From Nitrospinota bacterium (GTDB lineage Bacteria > JADFOP01 > DATKYB01): a DNA stretch of 7,926 nt. This document shows, piece by piece, positions 6,205 to 7,926 of the stretch (positions within the stretch are counted from its first letter, which is position 1; each line of letters opens with the position of its first letter). Made by a program: the position numbers and the translations under genes. The DNA lies in assembly GCA_035528715.1 (NCBI GenBank), contig DATKYB010000114.1:1-7926 (forward strand). Reading direction: 5' to 3'. The notes under the pieces were generated by a model. It was not told where the DNA came from. It did not search any database and saw only the letters and a program-made list of their open reading frames with translations.

Positions 6205-6762
6205 TTGAAATCATTTATCGCATTATTACATTATCCAGTATATAATAAGAAAAAGGAGATTATATCAACACAAATAACAAATCTTGATCTTCATGATATA
6301 TCAAGGATTGCAAAGACATATGGCATAATTGAATTTTATGTGTCTACACCCTTTGAATCTCAGAGAAGGTTGGCCAATAAAATAAGAGAACACTGGACTG
6401 AGGGTTTTGGCGCAAAATATAATGAATTTAGAAAAGAGGCATTTGTAAATACAGTAATCGTTGATGGATTAGATGCTATTATTAAAAGGGTAAGAAGCAG
6501 GTACAAAATGAAACCCAAACTCATTGCTACTGCTGCAAGGGAATATGACAATAAAATAGATTTTTATAGTATGAGAGAGATTTTGCAAACGCAAAATGGG
6601 TCTTATCTTTTTCTGTTTGGAACAGGTTGGGGACTGGTTGAGGAGATTATTGAGAGGTCTGATTATATATTAGAACCTATTAGAGGGAGTAACCATTATA
6701 ACCATCTTTCCGTAAGAAGCGCAATTGCCATTATCCTAGATAGACTATTAGGAACGAGATAA
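6205..6762 (+). CDS. SPOUT-type RNA methyltransferase of the TM1570 family, substrate unknown
   Basis: The 185-residue product resembles the family typified by Thermotoga maritima TM1570, predicted SAM-dependent RNA methyltransferases with a SPOUT fold. The opening IALLHYPVYNKK and the next block TNLDLHDISRIAKTYG are characteristic. The SAM-binding knot is visible as FGTGWGL at 138-144, LEPIRGSNHYNHLSVRS at 156-172 and the final helix AIAIILDRLLG. Start choice: an in-frame TGA at 6193-6195 leaves TTG at 6205 as the first usable start, and it matches the family N-terminus. No good Shine-Dalgarno sequence precedes it. It lies between trmD and rplS, a place it also takes in other bacteria as I recall, so a tRNA or rRNA target is likely. 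Family membership is fairly certain; the modified nucleotide is not known to me. Confidence 0.88.
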   Translation: MKSFIALLHYPVYNKKKEIISTQITNLDLHDISRIAKTYGIIEFYVSTPFESQRRLANKIREHWTEGFGAKYNEFRKEAFVNTVIVDGLDAIIKRVRSRYKMKPKLIATAAREYDNKIDFYSMREILQTQNGSYLFLFGTGWGLVEEIIERSDYILEPIRGSNHYNHLSVRSAIAIILDRLLGTR

Positions 6763-6785
6763 ATTTTTATTGAGAGGAGATAAAA

Positions 6786-7136
6786 ATGGATAAATTAGAA
6801 ATGCTAGAAAAAGAACAGATGAGAATGGATTTGCCAAAATTTAATCCCGGAGATACTGTTAAAGTCTTCTTTAAGATTTTAGAGGGAGACAAAGAGAGAG
6901 TACAGTCATTCGAAGGTATTGTTATTTCAGTAAGTGGTGGACATAACAGGAAGAACTTTACGGTAAGGAAGGTTTCCTATGGTGTAGGTGTAGAGAGAAA
7001 ATTTCCTTTACATTCCCCGAGAATTGAAAAGATTGAGATTACAAGAGAAGGTCGAGTAAGAAGGGCGAAGTTGTATTATTTAAGAAAGAGGGTTGGCAAG
7101 TCAGCAAGAGTTAAGGCAGAGGAAAAATTTCAATAA
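6786..7136 (+). CDS. rplS: 50S ribosomal protein L19 (bL19)
   Basis: L19 lies at the 30S-50S interface and contributes to intersubunit bridges. The 116-residue product has the usual length. Recognisable parts are the N-terminal helix region ending at [13 protein letters not shown], then [12 protein letters not shown], the highly conserved [20 protein letters not shown], and [19 protein letters not shown] at the C-terminus. AGGAGA at 6775-6780, five bases before ATG, is a clear ribosome-binding site, in contrast to the three genes just upstream. It ends 28 bases before rnhB. Confidence 0.97.
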   Translation: MDKLEMLEKEQMRMDLPKFNPGDTVKVFFKILEGDKERVQSFEGIVISVSGGHNRKNFTVRKVSYGVGVERKFPLHSPRIEKIEITREGRVRRAKLYYLRKRVGKSARVKAEEKFQ

Positions 7137-7164
7137 CCTCGATTCCATTTATTATTTTAGGTAA

Positions 7165-7782
7165 ATGGACAAATCAATGAGATTGTTTCATTTCGAGAAG
7201 TCAATCAGGCAAAAGGGATTTGAGTTAATTGCTGGTGTTGATGAAGTAGGAAGAGGTTCTTTAGCCGGTCCCGTTGTTGCTTCAGCCGTAATCTTACCAC
7301 AAAAATGCAGCATTAGTGGTTTAAACGATTCTAAAAAACTCAGGCCGAAAAAAAGAGAAAGACTCTTTTCTCAGATACAAAAAGAAGCAATTAGTATTGG
7401 TATTGGCCTTGTCATGCATAGGGTCATTGATGAAATTAATATATTAGAGGCGACGAAGAGGGCGATGGTTGAAGCTATTTTTAGACTAAAGAAAAATCCT
7501 GATTATCTTCTCATAGACGGGAAAACCCCATTAGACATCTCTATTCAACAAAAGACAATTGTAAAAGGTGATTCTATTAGTGCATCAATAGCTTCTGCTT
7601 CCATTGTTGCAAAGGTTATCAGAGATAAGATTATGAATAATTATGACAGAATATTTCCTCTTTATAAGTTCTCTTCTCACAAGGGATATGCAACAAAGAA
7701 TCATATAGATGCCATAAAAAATTTTGGCGTTTGTGGCATTCACAGAAGAAGTTTTAAAAGGGTAAAGGAATACGTCATATAG
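7165..7782 (+). CDS. rnhB: Ribonuclease HII
   Basis: RNase HII cuts the RNA strand of RNA-DNA hybrids and starts the removal of single ribonucleotides misincorporated in DNA. The 205-residue product has the normal length. The four acidic active-site residues are visible: Asp26 and Glu27 in GVDEVGRG, Asp118 in LLIDG, and Asp154 in AKVIRD. Other family blocks are LNDSKKL, GDSISASIASASIVAK and the C-terminal SSHKGYATKNH followed by GIHRRSFKRV. The ATG at 7165 is chosen with only a weak AGG nearby; the ATG at 7177 is a less likely alternative. Its usual neighbours rplS and yraN flank it. Confidence 0.96.
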   Translation: MDKSMRLFHFEKSIRQKGFELIAGVDEVGRGSLAGPVVASAVILPQKCSISGLNDSKKLRPKKRERLFSQIQKEAISIGIGLVMHRVIDEINILEATKRAMVEAIFRLKKNPDYLLIDGKTPLDISIQQKTIVKGDSISASIASASIVAKVIRDKIMNNYDRIFPLYKFSSHKGYATKNHIDAIKNFGVCGIHRRSFKRVKEYVI

Positions 7783-7810
7783 AAAATTGTAACGAAGAGT
7801 GGGCTTAATA

Positions 7811-7926
7811 ATGGATAAGGACAGATTAGAGCTTGGAAAATATGGAGAAGTGCTGGCAATAAATTTTTTAAAAAAGAATGGATATAAGATTATGGGGAAA
7901 AACTACAGATCTCCTTTTGGAGAGAT
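7811..7926 (+). CDS. yraN: YraN family (UPF0102) endonuclease-like protein, 3'-truncated by the window
   Basis: The first 39 codons are visible, ending mid-codon at the window edge. The sequence LGKYGEVLAINFLKKNGYKI followed by KNYRSPFGEI matches the N-terminus of the YraN/UPF0102 family, small proteins with a restriction-endonuclease-like fold and unclear physiological role. FGEI is the start of the FGEID motif whose acidic residues belong to the presumed active site. ATG at 7811 gives the best family N-terminus; an in-frame GTG at 7799 is a possible alternative, and no strong Shine-Dalgarno sequence decides between them. Its position right after rnhB (28 bases) is typical for this gene and supports the call. 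Confidence 0.9.
   Translation, partial: MDKDRLELGKYGEVLAINFLKKNGYKIMGKNYRSPFGE

Noticed and set aside
1-7926. Defence system, mobile element, CRISPR array or biosynthetic cluster
   Set aside because: All genes but the PASTA protein and the TM1570-type enzyme are core housekeeping genes, gaps are short, and there are no integrase, transposase or repeat-spacer patterns.

Overview
This window is a dense, single-strand (+) stretch of bacterial housekeeping genes with visibly AT-rich DNA. It holds 12 genes and no intergenic gap longer than about 90 bases. Start codons include ATG, GTG and TTG. I see no tRNA, rRNA, CRISPR array, insertion sequence, phage gene or recognisable mobile element. The gene order (rsmB, PASTA-only protein, rpe; then ffh, rpsP, khpA, rimM, trmD, TM1570-type methyltransferase, rplS, rnhB, yraN) together with the base composition suggests an anaerobic Desulfobacterota (deltaproteobacterial)-like or related deep-branching bacterium. 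That assignment is inference from gene order and is weak. The khpA gene and the extra methyltransferase argue against Enterobacteria, whose version of the operon is rpsP-rimM-trmD-rplS.

Positions 1-2854 look like the tail of one operon. It contains the 3' part of rsmB (16S rRNA m5C methyltransferase, cut by the window edge), a membrane-anchored protein with three PASTA domains, and rpe (ribulose-phosphate 3-epimerase). In Firmicutes the interval between rsmB and rpe holds prpC-prkC-rsgA. Here a protein resembling only the extracellular half of PrkC takes that place.

Positions 2855-2944 form the widest gap, with candidate promoter elements in an odd tandem repeat. From 2945 to the end runs a second operon for protein targeting, ribosome assembly and RNA processing: ffh (SRP GTPase), rpsP (S16), khpA (KH RNA-binding protein), rimM (16S maturation factor), trmD (tRNA m1G37 methyltransferase), a second SPOUT methyltransferase of unknown substrate, rplS (L19), rnhB (RNase HII) and the first 39 codons of yraN. 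The two ribosomal protein genes and khpA carry clear Shine-Dalgarno sequences, while rimM, trmD and the second SPOUT gene have none that I can see. Two inverted repeats lie after rpsP and after khpA. Together these suggest post-initiation tuning of expression within the operon.

I found no convincing undescribed multi-gene system. The most interesting items are the orphan PrkC-ectodomain-like protein, the uncharacterised TM1570-type methyltransferase, and the regulatory structures in the small gaps.
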